Part shown: positions 46,098 to 55,265 of the stretch, piece by piece
Layout: each line of letters begins with the position of its first letter
Position numbering within the stretch: the stretch's first letter is position 1
NCBI GenBank assembly: GCA_046160485.1
Contig: JBJXGV010000015.1
Location: 44,750-108,749, forward strand
DNA length: 64,000 bases
Source of the DNA: JBJXGV01 sp046160485
GTDB taxonomy: Bacteria > Orphanbacterota > Orphanbacteria > JBJXGV01
Reading direction: 5' to 3'
Program-made: the position numbers and the translations under genes
Notes under the pieces: model-generated
Seen by the model: the letters and a program-made list of their open reading frames with translations, nothing else
Databases searched by the model: none
Told to the model about the DNA's origin: nothing

Positions 46098-48146
46098 ATG
46101 AGCGCGCGATCCGCTCGATTTCACCGGCCTATTTTCTCCGCATCCGCCCGGCGCACTATGACGCGCCACTCGCTCTCGCGCACCGCGCTCGCGACGCTAC
46201 TCATCATCGCGCTTCACGCACCGCTCGCGTTCGCTGGTGCCATCTGGACCGACGCGAACGACGATGGTCTCCCCGATGGGCCAGGCACGCTCCTCGTCGC
46301 CGCGGGCGACGTGGTGAGCGTCGACCTCTGGATCGACTCGCAGAGCTTCGCGTGGTCGAACTTCCTCGTCTATGCCGAGTGGACACCAGGATGCTTCTCG
46401 TACGTCAGCGGCGAGTACATCATTGCGGATGGCACGAACTTCCCGATCGATTCGTTCTCGCATCCCTACGGCGTTGGCTTCGGCGGATTCGCGTACAACC
46501 ACCAGGGCGTCGACGCGATCGCGACCTTCAACGTGCGCGCCCTCACGGCGGGCGTGTGCTGCGTGATGCCGATCATCGATCCGTACAATCCGTACTCCAC
46601 CTTCAGCCAACTCGGTACCGAATCGGAGTACTTCCTCTTCACGTCGAACCCGATCTCGTGCTGGACTGTCAGTTCGACGCCGCAGGCCTGTTGCTTTGCC
46701 GACGGGAGCTGTTCGTTTGTCATGCCGGAGGAGTGCACCGCGGCGGGCGGCGCGCCGCAAGGCGTCGGCACGACATGCGCCAACGTCGTCTGCGACCAAC
46801 CGACGCCTCGCGGCGCGTGCTGCGCGCCTGATGCTGCGTGCGCGGACAACGTCACCGCGGCCGAATGCGCAGCGCTTGGCGGCGTCTACCAGGGCAACGA
46901 CACGGACTGCTCGATGGTGTCCTGCCCGCAGCCGCGCGGCGCGTGTTGCTTCGTCGACGGATCGTGCCAGTTCGTCGACGCGGCAGCGTGCGCGGCAGCC
47001 GGCGGCGACTATCGCGGCGACTTCACAAGCTGCGCGACCGCCAACTGCCCACTCCCGAGCGGAGCGTGCTGTCTACCGAGCGGAGCGTGCCTCGAGTCGC
47101 GGACGTCAGTGCAGTGCGCCGCAAGCGGCGGTGTCTATCAGGGCGATAACACGGTTTGCGCCAACGTCGACTGCCCCCAGCCCCCCACTGGCGCGTGTTG
47201 CTTGCCAAGCGGCCAGTGCACGGGCCCCATTACCGCATCTGAGTGCGCGGCGATTGGCGGCGCCTATCAGGGTAACGATACGGCGTGCGCGAACGTGAAT
47301 TGCCCACAGCCCATCGGGGCGTGCTGCGTGGCGGACTCGTGCGTCGGCGAATTGACCCGCGCGGATTGCCAAAGCATCGGCGGCTCCTACCGCGGCGATG
47401 GCACCACGTGCGCCACGCCTCTCGTCTGCGCGCTGCCGCCTGGGTGCGCGGGCGCGGGGACGCCGGGCGTCCCGAGCGCGTTCCCGCTGCGCGAATTCGC
47501 CGGGATTGCGAGCCAATCCTCCGCGCAAGCGAACCCCTGCGCTCTCGCGGCCAACACGAACGGCACCTCGGCGAACTATCGTTGGTACAACGTCTGCTCC
47601 GGCTACATCTGGATCTACACGGGGCTCGCCCAGGGCGAAGGCGTCGGCGTTTCATTCGGTGGCGCCGAGCAGCCAGGAGTCAACGGAGACACCGACGTCA
47701 AGCGCACGATCACGTACTTCCGCAACGTCTGCATGAACTACAACCAAACCGTGGATGTGTTCGTCGACACCGACGCGAATGAGGACGGCTGCCCCGACTA
47801 CAACATTGCGAGTGACCTCAACGTCGATCCGGGACTGCGATGGAATTGCTCCGACTTCAACACGAGCATCCCCTGCGGAGACAGATTCGTCATCGTACGC
47901 ACAGTCCATGATGGAGGATTCTCCCCCGCGTTCGCGACCGACGGCGCGTTCAGCGCAACGTGCGACCCGAACGCACCAGGCCGCTCGTACTACTACGGAG
48001 TCAACGGATCGGCGTGCAATCCATGGCGAGGCCCCGACGGCACGTTCGACAACTTCCTCTACTGGCTGATTCTCGATGAGAGCGCGCCGTGCGTGAACGC
48101 GGTCGAGCCGACAACGTGGGGCAGAATTAAAGGGATGTACCGATGA
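46098..48146 (+). CDS. secreted Cys-rich protein with six GACC repeats (682 aa)
   Basis: Function unknown. Signal peptide (ALATLLIIALHAPLAFA, cleavage near residue 46); a beta-rich module at about 47-190 beginning AIWTDANDDGLPD with VVSVDLWIDSQ, reminiscent of cohesin-like sandwiches; six tandem repeats of about 40 residues (196-445) of the form GACC-x4/5-C-x6/7-C-x3-GG-x-Y-x-G-(x)n-C-x4-C-PQP, each with six cysteines; and a C-terminal domain (490-682) ending EPTTWGRIKGMYR. ATG at 46098 has AAGGAGG six bases upstream. It shares four bases with the next gene, a larger relative. Likely a disulfide-rich, surface-exposed or matrix protein. Confidence 0.85.
   Translation: MSARSARFHRPIFSASARRTMTRHSLSRTALATLLIIALHAPLAFAGAIWTDANDDGLPDGPGTLLVAAGDVVSVDLWIDSQSFAWSNFLVYAEWTPGCFSYVSGEYIIADGTNFPIDSFSHPYGVGFGGFAYNHQGVDAIATFNVRALTAGVCCVMPIIDPYNPYSTFSQLGTESEYFLFTSNPISCWTVSSTPQACCFADGSCSFVMPEECTAAGGAPQGVGTTCANVVCDQPTPRGACCAPDAACADNVTAAECAALGGVYQGNDTDCSMVSCPQPRGACCFVDGSCQFVDAAACAAAGGDYRGDFTSCATANCPLPSGACCLPSGACLESRTSVQCAASGGVYQGDNTVCANVDCPQPPTGACCLPSGQCTGPITASECAAIGGAYQGNDTACANVNCPQPIGACCVADSCVGELTRADCQSIGGSYRGDGTTCATPLVCALPPGCAGAGTPGVPSAFPLREFAGIASQSSAQANPCALAANTNGTSANYRWYNVCSGYIWIYTGLAQGEGVGVSFGGAEQPGVNGDTDVKRTITYFRNVCMNYNQTVDVFVDTDANEDGCPDYNIASDLNVDPGLRWNCSDFNTSIPCGDRFVIVRTVHDGGFSPAFATDGAFSATCDPNAPGRSYYYGVNGSACNPWRGPDGTFDNFLYWLILDESAPCVNAVEPTTWGRIKGMYR
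46683..47432 (+). repeat. Six tandem six-cysteine (GACC) coding repeats
   Basis: Repeats of about 120 bases encoding GACC...C...C...C...CPQP units within the first Cys-rich gene. They are diverged at DNA level, so they are old protein repeats rather than a recent array. Confidence 0.85.
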
Positions 48147-51100
48147 GCCCCCGCGCGCACGCACTCGTGGCGGTCGCGTTTGCACTCGCCGCGTTGTTCG
48201 TCGGCCCCAGCGGGATCCAAGCGGGAGCGATCTGGACCGACGCGAACGGCGATGGTCTTCCCGATGCGCCAGGTACGCTCGTCGTCGCCACGGGCGACGT
48301 GGTCAGCGTCGACCTCTGGATCGACTCCCAAGGCTATGCGTGGTCGAACTTCCTCGTCTACGCCGAATGGACACCGGGATGCCTCACGTACGTCAGCGGC
48401 CAGTACATCATCGCGGACGGCACCAACTTCCCGATCGATACGTTCTCGCATCCATCCGGCGTCGGCTTCGGCGGATTCACGTACAGCCACCAGGGCGTCG
48501 ACGCGATCGCGACCATCAACGTACGCGCCCTCACGGCAGGCGTGTGCTGCGTGACACCGGTCATCGATCCGTACAATCCCTATTACGTGTTCAGCCAGCT
48601 CGGTACGAAGTCGGACTACTTTCTCTTCACGTCAAATCCGAATTCATGCTGGACGGTCACGTCCACTCCGCAGGCGTGTTGCCTCGCGAATGGCAGTTGC
48701 GCACTACTGACTCCCGAGGCGTGCGCCCTCGCGGGAGGCGAACCGCAAGGCCAGGGGTCGACGTGTGCCGCGGTGAGTTGCCCTCCGCCGGCGGCGCGCG
48801 GCGCGTGCTGCGCGCCCAATACTGCGTGCACGGACAACGTCACCGCAGCCGAATGCGCCGCGAGCGGTGGCAGCTATCAGGGTGACCAGACAGTGTGCGC
48901 GACGACCTCATGTCCGCAGCCCACCGGCGCGTGTTGTTTCGCCAACGGGTCGTGCCAGATCCTCACGTCGGCCGAATGCTCGGCTTCCGGCGGCGACTAT
49001 CGCGGCAACTTCACGAACTGCGCAACCGCCGGCTGTCCTCCTCCCCGCGGCGCGTGTTGTCTACCGACGGGTGTGTGCGCGGAACAGATGTCGGCCGCAC
49101 AGTGCGCCGCGAACGGCGGCGTCTATCAGGGCGATGGTGTGCTCTGCGCGACCGTCATCTGTCCGGAACCGCTCGTCGGCGCGTGCTGCCTGACGAACGG
49201 GGCATGCGTGAGCCCAGTCACCGCGAATCAGTGCGCGTCACTCGGCGGGACGTACCAGGGCAACGGCAGCGACTGCGCGACGGTGATGTGTGCTGGGCCC
49301 GTGGGCGCGTGCTGCTACCCAAGCGGGGCTTGCGCGGGCCCAATGAGTGCGGCGGAATGCGCATCGGGCGGGGGCGCGTACCAAGGCGACGCCACGGATT
49401 GCTCGACGGTTTCGTGCCCGCAGCCAATAGGGGCCTGCTGCTTTGCGGATGCGTCGTGTCAGACGCTGACATCCGCCGAGTGCAGTGCTGCTGGCGGCGA
49501 ATATCGCGGCACCGGCACGAGCTGCGCGCTCGTGGATTGCAGTCCTCCCTCCGGCGCGTGCTGCCTTCCGACGGCGGAATGCGCGGACGACTACTCGGCG
49601 GAGCAATGCAGCGCCGCCGGCGGCGTGTATCTCGGCGACGGCGAGACGTGCGGGACGAGCGTCTGCGGAAGCGCGCGCATCTGGACCGATGCGAACGCCG
49701 ATGGGCTCCCCGATGCCGGGCCACCGATCACGGCTGGCCAGGGCGACGTCGTCGCCATGGATCTCTGGATCGATTCGCAAGGTTTCCGATGGTCGAACTA
49801 CTTGGTGTACGTCGAGTGGCCTCCAGGCTGCATGACCTACGACAGCGCGCAGTACCTGATCACCGGCGGCACGAACTTCCCGATCGATGATTTCTCGAAC
49901 CCGTCGGCGATCGGGTTCGGCGGAAGCGGATTCGATGAGGTGGGGATCGATCGCATCGGACGCGTGCGCGTCCGGCTCGACGCCCCCCTCGCGTGTTGCG
50001 TCACGCCGATCATCGACGTCGAGAATCCGTTCTACACATTCAGCCAACTCGGCAATCCCTCCGGCTATCGTCTCTTCAACGACGCGTCGGGATCGTGCTG
50101 GCAGGCCAACCCGCTTCCGGACGTCGGTGCATGCTGCTACCCGAACGGCGCGTGCGATGTTCAAACTGTGATCGTGTGCACATCGTTCGGCGGCGTGTTT
50201 CAAGGCGAGGGTGTCTTGTGCGCGACAGCGGATTGCCCGCAGCCCGGCGCGTGTTGCATACCCAACTTCGGCTGCGTGCCCAACAACACGGAAGAGCAAT
50301 GCGCCGCGGCGGGCGGGGTCTTTCTCGGCGACGGGTCCGTCTGCGGAGGAGGCGCGTGCACGGGTACGCGCATCTGGACCGACGCGAATCTCGATGGCCT
50401 CCCCGACTTGGGCGCGCCGTTCGTCGAAGTACAGGGCAACGTCGTCACGATGGATTTGTGGATCGATTCGCAGGGGTTCCAGTGGACGAACTACCTGGCA
50501 TACGTCGAATGGCCGGCGTCATGCATGAGCTTCGAGAGCGCGCAGTATCTCATCAGCGGCGGCTCGAACTTTCCGATCGATGACTTCTCGCATCCATCGG
50601 GCATCGGGTTCGGCGGCAGCGGCTACAACGAGCTCGGCATCGATCGCATCGGACGCGTGAGCGTCCGGCTCGACGCGCCGGTCGCGTGCTGCGTGACGCC
50701 GATCATCGATGCCGACAACCCGTTCTACGTGTTCAGTCAACTTGGGAGCGGCCCGGCGTTCCGGCTCTTCGATAACCAGTCGGGTTCGTGTTGGCAGACG
50801 CTACCGCCTCCGGCGATGGGTGCGTGCTGCCTCTACTCGCCGGTGTCGTGTCAGGCGCGCACGGAATCGCAGTGCGCCGCCGCGGGCGGAATCTACCTCG
50901 GCGACGGCACGTCTTGCGCGACGGACTCGTGCCCGCCGCCGCCGCCGGCTACCGGCGCGTGCTGCGTGGCCAACGAGTGCATCGGCGTACTCACCCAACT
51001 CGATTGCGAGAGTGTCGGCGGCACCTATCGCGGCGACAACACGCGATGCACGACGCCAAACATCTGCGTCCCCTCGCCGCTGTGCCCGCCGCCGAATCCG

Positions 51101-51781
51101 GGCGCCACCGGGCCAGTTCCCATGAAGGAATCGGCGGGCGCCGGTCCGATGCGGAACAAAGCCGCGACGCCTTGCGCGCTTCCCGCGAGCACCAATGGCA
51201 ACGCCGCAAACTATCGCTGGTACAACGTCTGCTCTGGGTACATCTGGATCTACTCAGCGCTCGAGGCCGGCGAAGGTGTCGGCGTGCGCTTCGGCGGCGG
51301 GAGCCAACCCGCCGTCAATGGCGACAACGACATCAAGCGCGTGATCACGTACTTCCGCAACGTCTGCCCCAACTACAACCAGACGGTGGATGTCTTCGTC
51401 GACGTCGACTTCGAAGGCGACGGGTGCCCAAACGTGAACCTCGGCTCGGATCTCAACCTCGACCCAGCGCTGCGTTGGAATTGTTCGGATTTCTCGGTGA
51501 GCATGCCGTGCGGCGTCAACGACATCATCGTCCGCACCGTGCACGATGGCGGCTCGTCGCCGTCGTTCGCGACCGACGGCCCGTTCACCGCAACGTGCGA
51601 CCCGAACGCCCCAGGCCGCTCGTACTACTACGGCATCAACGGATCGGCGTGCATCCCATGGCGAGGCGCCGACGGCACGTTCGACAACTTCCTCTACTGG
51701 CTGATTCTCGATACGAGCGCGCCGTGCATCACCGCGGTCGAGCCGACAACGTGGGGCAGAATTAAGGGGATGTTCCGATAG
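48143..51781 (+). CDS. large secreted Cys-rich protein with 12 GACC repeats and tripled module (1212 aa)
   Basis: Paralogue of the preceding gene, enlarged. Signal peptide (residues 1-27); three copies of the IWTDANxDGLPD module (about 29-172, 512-654, 742-885); GACC six-Cys repeats in groups of eight (177-510), two (661-740) and two (892-975); and a C-terminal domain (1022-1212) nearly identical to that of the first gene, ending EPTTWGRIKGMFR. The order is module-repeats-module-repeats-module-repeats-C-terminal domain, indicating internal duplication. ATG at 48143 overlaps the upstream stop by four bases (ATGA), so both are translated together. Its last 20 bases overlap the convergent pepP-like gene. 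Function unknown; extracellular structural or adhesive role inferred. Confidence 0.87.
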   Translation: MSPRAHALVAVAFALAALFVGPSGIQAGAIWTDANGDGLPDAPGTLVVATGDVVSVDLWIDSQGYAWSNFLVYAEWTPGCLTYVSGQYIIADGTNFPIDTFSHPSGVGFGGFTYSHQGVDAIATINVRALTAGVCCVTPVIDPYNPYYVFSQLGTKSDYFLFTSNPNSCWTVTSTPQACCLANGSCALLTPEACALAGGEPQGQGSTCAAVSCPPPAARGACCAPNTACTDNVTAAECAASGGSYQGDQTVCATTSCPQPTGACCFANGSCQILTSAECSASGGDYRGNFTNCATAGCPPPRGACCLPTGVCAEQMSAAQCAANGGVYQGDGVLCATVICPEPLVGACCLTNGACVSPVTANQCASLGGTYQGNGSDCATVMCAGPVGACCYPSGACAGPMSAAECASGGGAYQGDATDCSTVSCPQPIGACCFADASCQTLTSAECSAAGGEYRGTGTSCALVDCSPPSGACCLPTAECADDYSAEQCSAAGGVYLGDGETCGTSVCGSARIWTDANADGLPDAGPPITAGQGDVVAMDLWIDSQGFRWSNYLVYVEWPPGCMTYDSAQYLITGGTNFPIDDFSNPSAIGFGGSGFDEVGIDRIGRVRVRLDAPLACCVTPIIDVENPFYTFSQLGNPSGYRLFNDASGSCWQANPLPDVGACCYPNGACDVQTVIVCTSFGGVFQGEGVLCATADCPQPGACCIPNFGCVPNNTEEQCAAAGGVFLGDGSVCGGGACTGTRIWTDANLDGLPDLGAPFVEVQGNVVTMDLWIDSQGFQWTNYLAYVEWPASCMSFESAQYLISGGSNFPIDDFSHPSGIGFGGSGYNELGIDRIGRVSVRLDAPVACCVTPIIDADNPFYVFSQLGSGPAFRLFDNQSGSCWQTLPPPAMGACCLYSPVSCQARTESQCAAAGGIYLGDGTSCATDSCPPPPPATGACCVANECIGVLTQLDCESVGGTYRGDNTRCTTPNICVPSPLCPPPNPGATGPVPMKESAGAGPMRNKAATPCALPASTNGNAANYRWYNVCSGYIWIYSALEAGEGVGVRFGGGSQPAVNGDNDIKRVITYFRNVCPNYNQTVDVFVDVDFEGDGCPNVNLGSDLNLDPALRWNCSDFSVSMPCGVNDIIVRTVHDGGSSPSFATDGPFTATCDPNAPGRSYYYGINGSACIPWRGADGTFDNFLYWLILDTSAPCITAVEPTTWGRIKGMFR
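48671..49672 (+). repeat. Eight tandem six-cysteine (GACC) coding repeats
   Basis: Largest repeat block of the second Cys-rich gene, units of about 120-125 bases, each encoding six cysteines and a GG-x-Y-x-G core. Confidence 0.85.
49676..50797 (+). repeat. Second and third copies of the IWTDAN module
   Basis: Two direct copies (about 49676-50104 and 50366-50797) of a ~430-base coding module, separated by two GACC repeats. They are closer to each other (e.g. GFGGSG, GIDRIGRV, VRLDAP) than to the first copy at 48227-48658, so this pair is the more recent duplication. Confidence 0.8.
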
Positions 51782-53171
51782 CGGCCTGGAGAGCGGCGCG
51801 GTCCTTGGGGATGCCGGCCGTGAGCGTTTCGGATCCGGCCGCAGTGACGAGCAGGTTGTCTTCGACGCGGATGCCGCCGAATCCGCGGCCGTCGTTGGCC
51901 GCGAGGTAGCGCTCCGCGAGTTCCCAGTTTACTTGGGAGCCGAAGCGTTCGCGGAACTCGGCGCCGCGCAGGATCGCGGGGACGAAGTAGATGCCGGGCT
52001 CGATCGTGACGACCATGCCCGGCTCGAGATCGAGGTCGAAGCGGAGCATGTTCTCGCCGAAGCGCTCGCTGCGCGCGCGGCCTGCGGCATAAAGAATGCG
52101 GTCGCCGAAGATGCGCAGATCGTGCGTATCGACGCCGAGCATGTGGCCGACGCCGTGCGGGAAGAACGCGGCGTACGCGCCGGATTCGAGTGCGTCGTCC
52201 GCGCTCACGCGCAAGAGCCCGATCTCCGCCAGCCCGGCCGCGATGACGCGCGCGGCCGCGAGGTGCACATCGCGGTACGCCACACCGGGCGCGAGCGCGG
52301 CGATCGCCGCCGCTTGCGACGCGAGGACGACATCGTAGATCGAGGCCTGCTCCGGAGTGAAGCGCCCGTTTGCCGGCCACGTGCGCGTTAGGTCCGCGCC
52401 GTAACCAGACGCAAGCTCCGCCCCGGCGTCGACGAGCAAGAGATCGCCATCCTCGAGAACGCCGTCGTGCCGTGGATTGTGTAGCGTCTCGCCGCGAACG
52501 GAGAGGATCGTGCCGTACGCGGCGACGCCGCCGCCGCGCTCGAAGGTCGCGTGCATTCGCGCGGCGAGTTCGCGCTCGGTCACGCCGACGCGCGTTGCGG
52601 CGATGATCTCGTTGTACGCGTCGCGCGTCACGGCGGCGGCGCGGCGGATCTCGTCGAGTTCGGCGGGCTCCTTCACACGGCGCAGCGCCGCGATCGCGTC
52701 GATGAGCGGCGCGGGGCCGACGCGCGCGGGATCGTCGAACACGAGGTCGAGGCCGCTCACCTCGCGCGCGAGACGCGTCGTGCGCGAGTCGGCGACGGCG
52801 AGCGCGTCGACCCCGCGCGAGCCCACCGCGCGCGCAACCTCGTCGCGCAACGTCTCCGCGGCGGCGACGCGATCGACCGCGAATTCTGCGCGCGCCTGGT
52901 CGAACCCCGGCACCGGCCCGCTCCACAGCGCGTTCTCCGCCGTGCGCTCCGGCAGGAAGAGCGTGACGCTGCCGTCGCCAGGATCGAAGAGCGCCGCCGC
53001 ATCCGGTTCCGCGCTCCCGAAGAAGAAGAGGAACGAACTGTCGGCGCGATAAGCGAGCACGTTCGCCGGATAGTTGCGCGGCCGCTCGCCGCCCGCGAAG
53101 AGAATCGCGGGTCGCGCGAGCCGATCGAGAAGTTGGCGGCGGCGGCGGGCGTAGTGCGCGCTCGGAATCAT
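51762..53171 (-). CDS. pepP: Xaa-Pro aminopeptidase (M24 family)
   Basis: Cleaves the N-terminal residue from peptides with proline in second position; dinuclear metal enzyme with the pita-bread fold. The 469-residue protein has an N-terminal aminopeptidase-P domain (to about residue 165) and a catalytic domain with metal ligands in LLVDAGAE, DLTRTWP, PHGVGHMLG, TIEPGIYFVP and IRVEDNLLV. Length fits PepP rather than methionine aminopeptidase. ATG at 53171. Its 3-prime end overlaps the Cys-rich gene on the other strand by 20 bases. It is the last gene downstream of the acyl-CoA operon and may be cotranscribed, though it is not obviously part of that pathway. Confidence 0.92.
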   Translation of the reverse strand: MIPSAHYARRRRQLLDRLARPAILFAGGERPRNYPANVLAYRADSSFLFFFGSAEPDAAALFDPGDGSVTLFLPERTAENALWSGPVPGFDQARAEFAVDRVAAAETLRDEVARAVGSRGVDALAVADSRTTRLAREVSGLDLVFDDPARVGPAPLIDAIAALRRVKEPAELDEIRRAAAVTRDAYNEIIAATRVGVTERELAARMHATFERGGGVAAYGTILSVRGETLHNPRHDGVLEDGDLLLVDAGAELASGYGADLTRTWPANGRFTPEQASIYDVVLASQAAAIAALAPGVAYRDVHLAAARVIAAGLAEIGLLRVSADDALESGAYAAFFPHGVGHMLGVDTHDLRIFGDRILYAAGRARSERFGENMLRFDLDLEPGMVVTIEPGIYFVPAILRGAEFRERFGSQVNWELAERYLAANDGRGFGGIRVEDNLLVTAAGSETLTAGIPKDRAALQAAIGTSP

Positions 53172-53219
53172 CGAGTCAGTCTGCCGTAGGACGAGCCAAA
53201 GAGTTCCACTCCATTCGAC

Positions 53220-54356
53220 CTAGAGATTCCGCGCGATGACGAGCCGCTGAATCTCGTTCGTCCCCTCGTAGATCTGCGTGATCTTCGCGTCGCGATACGC
53301 GCGCTCCACGGGAAACTCAGTCACGTAGCCGTAGCCGCCGAGGATCTGCACGGCGCGATCGGCAACCCATACCGCGGTGTCGCCCGCGAAGAGCTTCGCC
53401 ATCGACGACTCCGTCGTGTGCCGCACGCCCTTCCCCTTGAGAAACGCCGCGCGATACGTGAGGAGCCGCGCCGCGTCGGTGCGCGTGTGCATGTCGGCGA
53501 GGTAGTTTCCGATCGTCTGCAGATCTTTGATCTTTTGCCCGAACGCCTCGCGCTCCTTGGAGTACTGCAGCGCGAAATCGAGCGCACCCTGCGCGATACC
53601 CACCGCCTGCGCGGCGATTCCGATTCGCGAGATGTCGAGCGCGTTGAACGCGACCTTCATGCCGTTGCCTTCGCTCGATAGAAGATTCTCCGCGGGCACT
53701 TCGCAGTTCTCGAGTTCGATCTCGACGGTGTCGGACGATCGAATGCCGAGCTTGTCTTCCTTCTTGCCGACGCGGAAACCCGGGAAGCTCTTCTCGACGA
53801 GAAAGGCGCTGATCCCCTTCGATTTCGGCGCGTTCTGATCGGTGCGCGCCATCAGCACGTAGAGATCCGCGACCGAACCGTTGGTGACCCAATTCTTGCG
53901 GCCGTTGAGGATGTACTTGTCGCCCTTCTTCTCGGCCTTGCACGTGAGCGCCGCCGCGTCGCTGCCCGAGTTGGGCTCGGAAAGCGAGTACGCGCCGATC
54001 CACTCGCCGCTCGCCAGGCGCGGCAGGTACTTCTTCTTCAGGTGGTCGCTTCCCCAGATGGTGATCGTCTTCGAGCAGAGCCCGCAATGCACCGCAACGA
54101 GCACTCCGACCGACGCGTCGCAGCGTGACAGCTCCTCGATCACGATCGCCTCGGAGATGTCGTCGAGCGGCGCGCCGCCGTACTCCTCGGGAATCGTCAT
54201 GCCGAGGAATCCCATCTGCGCGAACGCCTTCACCTCGTCGATCGCGGGGCGCTGCTCTTTGTCGCGCGCGTGCGCCGTCGGCCGCAGCCGCTCCTCGGCG
54301 AACTGCCGCACCGTATCGCGCACCATTTTCTGCTCGTCGGTCAGATCAAACTGCAT
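53220..54356 (-). CDS. acyl-CoA dehydrogenase (short-chain/butyryl-CoA type)
   Basis: FAD enzyme oxidising acyl-CoA to trans-2-enoyl-CoA, here probably butyryl-CoA to crotonyl-CoA. The 378-residue protein has the family N-terminal helical domain (MQFDLTDEQKMVRDTVRQFA), the ALTCKAEKKGDKYILNGRKN beta domain, and catalytic Glu364 in QIYEGTNEIQR, the position used by short-chain and butyryl-CoA dehydrogenases. ATG at 54356. It lies downstream of hbd and thiolase; no electron-transfer flavoprotein genes are present locally. Confidence 0.92.
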   Translation of the reverse strand: MQFDLTDEQKMVRDTVRQFAEERLRPTAHARDKEQRPAIDEVKAFAQMGFLGMTIPEEYGGAPLDDISEAIVIEELSRCDASVGVLVAVHCGLCSKTITIWGSDHLKKKYLPRLASGEWIGAYSLSEPNSGSDAAALTCKAEKKGDKYILNGRKNWVTNGSVADLYVLMARTDQNAPKSKGISAFLVEKSFPGFRVGKKEDKLGIRSSDTVEIELENCEVPAENLLSSEGNGMKVAFNALDISRIGIAAQAVGIAQGALDFALQYSKEREAFGQKIKDLQTIGNYLADMHTRTDAARLLTYRAAFLKGKGVRHTTESSMAKLFAGDTAVWVADRAVQILGGYGYVTEFPVERAYRDAKITQIYEGTNEIQRLVIARNL

Positions 54357-54413
54357 GCTCGATTCCTATTCTCTGGGAGGAGAAGTGCAATTGGGCGAGA
54401 CGATCGGATCGCG

Positions 54414-55265
54414 TCACGCGTATTCGTAGAAGCCGCGGCCGCTCTTCCGGCCGAGCCAGCCGGCTTGCACCATTTGGCGCAGCAGCGGACACGGACGGTA
54501 CTTCGAATCGCCGAAGCCTTCGTGCAAGACGACGAGAATGTCGAGACACACGTCGAGGCCGATCAAATCGGCGAGCGCGAGCGGCCCCATCGGATGGTTC
54601 ATTCCGAGCTTCATCACCGTGTCGATCGACTCGCGCGTCGCGACGCCTTCCATGAGCGCGAAGACCGCCTCGTTGATCATCGGCAAGAGCACGCGGTTCG
54701 AAACGAAGCCGGGAAAGTCGCGCACGACGACGGGAGTCTTGCCGAGCCCCTTGGCCATCTCGACGACGCGGTTCGTCGTGTCGTCGGACGTCGCCATGCC
54801 GCGAATGATCTCGACGAGCGCCATGAGCGGCACGGGATTCATGAAGTGCATGCCGATGAAACGCGACGGATCGGGCACGACGGTGGCGAGTTCGGTGATC
54901 GGAATCGACGACGTGTTGGTCGCGAGAATCGCGGTGGGCGACGCGACCGCGCCCACGCGCTGAAACGTCTTCTTCTTCAGATCGGGAATCTCGGGGACGG
55001 CTTCGACGACGAGCAACGCAGTGCCGGTCGCGTCGAGGTCGGTCCCGCCGCGGAGCCGCGCGAGCGTCGCGTCCTTGTCGGCCGCGGAGATCTTCCCCTT
55101 CTCCACGAACTTCGCGAGGCTTTTCTCGATGCCGCCGAGCGCGCGGTCGACGAAGCGCTGCTCGACGTCGATGAGGAGCGTCTCGTAGCCACCCTGCGCG
55201 AAGGTTTGCGCGATGCCGGACCCCATCGTTCCGCCGCCGATGACCGCTACGGTTCTCGCGGACAT
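54414..55265 (-). CDS. hbd: 3-hydroxybutyryl-CoA dehydrogenase
   Basis: NAD(P)-dependent oxidation of 3-hydroxybutyryl-CoA to acetoacetyl-CoA, or the reverse. The 283-residue protein has the dinucleotide loop VIGGGTMGSGIAQTFA at the N-terminus, catalytic-region motifs FIGMHFMNPVPLM (His) and DFPGFVSNRVL, and ends with GRKSGRGFYEY. ATG at 55265 shares a base with the thiolase stop (TGATG); a GTG three bases upstream is also possible. It is the standard single-domain length, i.e. not fused to a crotonase. Confidence 0.94.
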   Translation of the reverse strand: MSARTVAVIGGGTMGSGIAQTFAQGGYETLLIDVEQRFVDRALGGIEKSLAKFVEKGKISAADKDATLARLRGGTDLDATGTALLVVEAVPEIPDLKKKTFQRVGAVASPTAILATNTSSIPITELATVVPDPSRFIGMHFMNPVPLMALVEIIRGMATSDDTTNRVVEMAKGLGKTPVVVRDFPGFVSNRVLLPMINEAVFALMEGVATRESIDTVMKLGMNHPMGPLALADLIGLDVCLDILVVLHEGFGDSKYRPCPLLRQMVQAGWLGRKSGRGFYEYA

